Assembly: GCA_029557915.1 (NCBI GenBank)
Contig: JAKQHS010000109.1
Location: forward strand, 47,524 to 111,523
Origin: Bacteroidota bacterium
GTDB taxonomy: Bacteria > Bacteroidota > Bacteroidia > Chitinophagales > Saprospiraceae
DNA: 64,000 nt
Reading direction: 5' to 3'
Made by a program: the position numbers and the translations under genes. This document shows, one piece after another, positions 61,353 through 64,000 of this stretch. Positions within the stretch are counted from its first letter, which is position 1; each line of letters starts with the position of its first letter. The notes below the pieces were generated by a model that saw only the letters and a program-made list of their open reading frames with translations, searched no databases and was not told the origin of the DNA.

Positions 61353-61440
61353 GTCTCGATCCCGAAGGGATTCAACACTCATAACCCGGGGCATTGCCCC
61401 GGGACCATAGCCTCATCCTCTACGACCCTGAAGGGGTCGA
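61353..61440. repeat. Palindromic intergenic element, copy B
   Basis: Three hairpins in series: ATCCC-GAA-GGGAT (61359-61371), CCCGGGGCA-T-TGCCCCGGG (61385-61403), and CGACCC-TGAAG-GGGTCG (61423-61439). The last ends 5 nt before the stop codon of the GH43 gene. Confidence 0.75.
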
Positions 61441-61443
61441 ACT

Positions 61444-62532
61444 TTATAAATACGCAGTAACAGGCTGTATGCTCCCGTCCGCATTATAGTGCAGTTCCGT
61501 CACCTTGATGCAACGCAGATGGGTCTGTCCCCCGGACAGGCTGCTGTCATGATAAAACAGATACCATTTGCCTCCGATCTCGATGATCGAATGATGATTG
61601 GTCCAGCCGATCACGGGATGAAGCACGATGCCGCGATAGGTAAACGGGCCGTAAGGGTTGTCCCCGGTCGCGTAACAGATAAAATGGGTATCCCCGGTGG
61701 AATAAGTCAGGTAATACTTTCCTTGGTATTTGTGCATCCAGGCCGCTTCGAAAAAGCGGCGGTCATGGTCCTTGCCCTGGATGGCATTGCCCGCGGAATC
61801 CACAATTTGGACCTCCTTCACCGGTTCTGCAAACTGCAGCATATTATTCTGGAGGCGGGCTACCCTGGGCCCCATGGCGGGGCGTTCGTCATTGGGTTCA
61901 ACCCCTGTGGTATCGTACTTGCCGGTCTGCCAGCGCTGCAGTTGGCCTCCCCAGATTCCGCCGAAATACATGTAAAATTTGCCGTCCTCATCTTTGAACA
62001 CGGCCGGGTCAATGCTATAACTGCCTTTGATCGGGGAAGCTTCGGCCTTGAAGGGCCCCGAAGGGGATGTCGAAGTCGCCACACCAATCCTGAAAATATC
62101 CTGTTTGTCTTTGGCCGGGAAATAGAGATAATATTTACCATTGGTGAAAGCCGCGTCAGGGGCCCAGAGTTGCCTGCCCGCCCAGGGAATGTCCCCGAGA
62201 GCCAGCGCCACTCCGTGGTCGGTCACGGCGCCCCCGATGCTGTCCATCGACAGGATATGGTAGTCCTTCATGGCAAAATGGCTGCCCAGGTCGTCCTGGG
62301 GCACCCCGGCTTCGTAATCGTGGGAGGGATAGATATAAATCTTCCCATCAAAAAGATGGGCAGAGGGATCCGCGGTGTAAATAGCGGTGATGAGAGGGTC
62401 CGAAATGGCTTTGGGCTCTGCTTTTACAGAGGTGGTATCCGACCCTGTCCCGGATGAGACCGTTTCCGGGGAAGAATTTTTACAGGCTGATAAAAGGCTG
62501 AGGAAAAACAAGAGGGAAAGGGGAAATTTCAT
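61444..62532 (-). CDS. GH43-family glycosidase lipoprotein
   Basis: A 362-residue exported enzyme with a lipoprotein signal (LLFFLSLLSAC, Cys17). The five-bladed propeller carries the GH43 triad: catalytic base Asp in YTADPSAHLFDGK, modulator Asp in YSIDPAVFKDEDG, and general acid Glu in RRFFEAAWMHKYQGKYY. HPVIGWTNHHSI fits an arabinanase/xylosidase-type subfamily; precise specificity cannot be read. The ATG at 62532 begins the signal. The palindromic element B lies at its 3' end. Confidence 0.92.
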   Translation of the reverse strand: MKFPLSLLFFLSLLSACKNSSPETVSSGTGSDTTSVKAEPKAISDPLITAIYTADPSAHLFDGKIYIYPSHDYEAGVPQDDLGSHFAMKDYHILSMDSIGGAVTDHGVALALGDIPWAGRQLWAPDAAFTNGKYYLYFPAKDKQDIFRIGVATSTSPSGPFKAEASPIKGSYSIDPAVFKDEDGKFYMYFGGIWGGQLQRWQTGKYDTTGVEPNDERPAMGPRVARLQNNMLQFAEPVKEVQIVDSAGNAIQGKDHDRRFFEAAWMHKYQGKYYLTYSTGDTHFICYATGDNPYGPFTYRGIVLHPVIGWTNHHSIIEIGGKWYLFYHDSSLSGGQTHLRCIKVTELHYNADGSIQPVTAYL

Positions 62533-62713
62533 ATCCTAACTGAATTAATTAGGGCCTAAATATAGTGATGTAATCGCTTTCATTTTAGTTCGGAGCTTAT
62601 CAAATTTTATCCGGTTCATTATTTCAATCGTTTTGTATATTCGAAACTTACTGATACGGGATAGCTGCTGCAGGTTCATTTATTTTATTTAATTGAATTT
62701 ATATTCGAATGTT

Positions 62714-64000
62714 ATGAAAAAGATAGTTCGTCTTATCCTTGTTGTAGGGGTATTCGTTTTCCTGGTTTCCTGCGAGCGTGAACAAATCGATATCCCGGTT
62801 TCTGAACAAGCATTGGCTCAATCCGAACCCGGCCAGTTTGTTCCCAATCAATTGCTCGTAAAATTTAAACCCATCAAAAAATCAGGTGCTAGGAGAACCT
62901 CGGAAGCCTTAAAACAAATCGATGGGGAAATCATCGAGCGTATTTCCACTCCGGCCATGAAAACGGCCAATATTAACCCGGCTGATGGAGAAGCCGAGTT
63001 GTTCCTGGTAAATTCTCCGCTGGGTACCGGGGAAGCCATCCAACGCCTGCAGCGTTTGCCGGAAATCGAATATGCGGAACCCAACTGGATTTATAATCAT
63101 TTTGCCTCTTCTAACGACACTTACTATAGCAACGGGTCTCTCTGGGGCATGTATGGAGCGGCTACTTCACCAGCTAATCAATATGGTTCAGCGGCAGCCT
63201 CGGCCTGGGCCAATAATCATACCGGTTCATCAACCGTCTACATCGGCATCATTGATGAGGGTTATATGTACACCCACGAAGACCTGGCCGCCAACGCCGG
63301 GAAGAATCCGGGGGAAATTGCCGGCAATGGGGTTGACGATGACGGCAATGGATATAAAGATGATGTCTATGGCTGGGACTTTGACGGAAACAACAGTTCT
63401 GTTTTCGATGGCACTACCGATGATCACGGTACTCATGTAGCCGGCACGATCGGAGCTGCCGGGGCCAACAATAAAGGAGTGGCCGGGGTATGCTGGAACG
63501 TCCGGTTGTTGAGCGCCAAGTTTTTAGGAAGAAGGGGCGGAACCACAGCCAATGCCATAAAAGCGATAGACTATTTCACAGACTTAAAAACGAGGCATGG
63601 CCTGAACCTCGTTGCCACCAATAATTCCTGGGGAGGTGGTGGTTTTTCCCAAGGACTTCAGAGTGCCATTGAAAGGGCCAACCAGGCTGGGATTTTATTT
63701 GTTGCCGCCGCAGGAAACAGCGGAAGCAATAACGATTCAAGTCCCAGTTACCCCGCCAGTTATCCCAATGCCAACATCATAGCCGTAGCTTCCATTACCA
63801 ATACGGGTGCCTTGTCCAGCTTTTCACAATACGGTGCCAATTCGGTGGACTTAGGAGCCCCGGGTTCCGGCATCTGGTCCTCCATCCCCAAGAGTTCCAA
63901 AGGCGCTGTCATTTCAGGCTATGCAAGTTACAGCGGGACCTCTATGGCTACCCCCCATGTGACGGGAGCGGCTGCGCTCTATGCCGCCTCTAACCCGGGC
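62714..64000 (+). CDS. Subtilisin-type S8 serine protease lipoprotein (partial)
   Basis: 429 codons are present before the window ends. A lipoprotein signal (RLILVVGVFVFLVSC) is followed by an I9-like inhibitor propeptide (QFVPNQLLVKFKP... EYAEPNWIYN) to about 130, then the S8 catalytic domain. The triad is Asp in GIIDEGYMYTHEDL, His in DDHGTHVAGT, and Ser in SGTSMATPHV. The Asp motif is DEG rather than the more usual DTG/DSG. The C-terminal part is unknown; a sorting domain could lie beyond. The start ATG at 62714 gives an appropriate signal peptide. Confidence 0.93.
   Translation, partial: MKKIVRLILVVGVFVFLVSCEREQIDIPVSEQALAQSEPGQFVPNQLLVKFKPIKKSGARRTSEALKQIDGEIIERISTPAMKTANINPADGEAELFLVNSPLGTGEAIQRLQRLPEIEYAEPNWIYNHFASSNDTYYSNGSLWGMYGAATSPANQYGSAAASAWANNHTGSSTVYIGIIDEGYMYTHEDLAANAGKNPGEIAGNGVDDDGNGYKDDVYGWDFDGNNSSVFDGTTDDHGTHVAGTIGAAGANNKGVAGVCWNVRLLSAKFLGRRGGTTANAIKAIDYFTDLKTRHGLNLVATNNSWGGGGFSQGLQSAIERANQAGILFVAAAGNSGSNNDSSPSYPASYPNANIIAVASITNTGALSSFSQYGANSVDLGAPGSGIWSSIPKSSKGAVISGYASYSGTSMATPHVTGAAALYAASNPG

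Larger units (their letters stand above)
61053..61443. other. Non-coding gap with palindromic elements
   Basis: No gene supported. It contains two copies of a palindrome-bearing element (61084-61125 and 61353-61440) and a long hairpin (61211-61265), described separately. Confidence 0.6.

Overview
The window looks like the chromosome of a Bacteroidota bacterium, plausibly a Saprospiria-type heterotroph (the class is an inference). The evidence is a secreted M4 protease ending in a type IX secretion (Por) sorting domain, many lipoprotein signal peptides with a Cys shortly after the hydrophobic stretch, TAnnTTTG promoter -7 boxes at the right distance from many starts, few Shine-Dalgarno sites, and families typical of the phylum (DUF6786, DUF1080, TPR-bearing AraC-type regulators, LytS/LytTR pairs). 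No rRNA, tRNA, CRISPR array, prophage or insertion sequence was recognised.

Region 1 (1-16.9 kb) holds housekeeping genes and a nitrogen-assimilation island. After a partial gyrB, tsaE, a tandem universal stress protein, a SelW-like Rdx protein and mobA comes a minus-strand run: nirB, nirD, an outer-membrane porin of the alginate-export type, narK, a 1187-residue nitrate reductase fused to its own FAD/NADH and [2Fe-2S] module, a nitrate-reductase-associated protein, and an unusual protein with a C-terminal rubredoxin. amtB lies upstream under the same -7 box (TAGATTTG) as nirB. Together they would import nitrate, reduce it to ammonium with NADH, supply the Mo cofactor (mobA) and scavenge ammonium.

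Region 2 (16.6-34.9 kb) is mixed: a GH3-type acyl-amido synthetase with a small overlapping partner, a secreted thioredoxin, an HK-RR-S9 peptidase-SDR run, a predicted zinc protease, a cysteine synthase-like enzyme, a Cys-rich exported protein, the T9SS M4 protease, a GT9 glycosyltransferase, a frameshifted FkbM methyltransferase and an ABC membrane domain with no ATPase.

Region 3 (35.2-46.2 kb) is a long plus-strand run of exported glycan-related proteins (beta-propeller lipoprotein, DUF6786, DUF1080), an M1 aminopeptidase, a sodium/solute symporter translationally coupled to a sialidase-like protein, a lipoprotein CbiX chelatase coupled to a PepSY membrane protein behind a 14-bp palindrome, and a VanX-like dipeptidase.

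Region 4 (46.6-64 kb) carries an AraC regulator, mnmG, a sulfatase, a GH78 rhamnosidase, a cupin, a membrane-spanning AraC/TPR regulator, a beta-helix protein with a decayed partial duplicate 3.3 kb away, a GH43 enzyme and a partial subtilisin. Sulfatase, rhamnosidase, GH43 and the beta-helix protein suggest use of sulfated or rhamnose-containing polysaccharides.

A recurring non-coding theme is short tandem repeats (heptamers, hexamers, one 45-mer) and palindromes placed directly against stop codons. The most unusual protein is the rubredoxin-tailed one in the nitrate operon, which seems to keep a siroheme-reductase-like layout without the cluster-binding cysteines.
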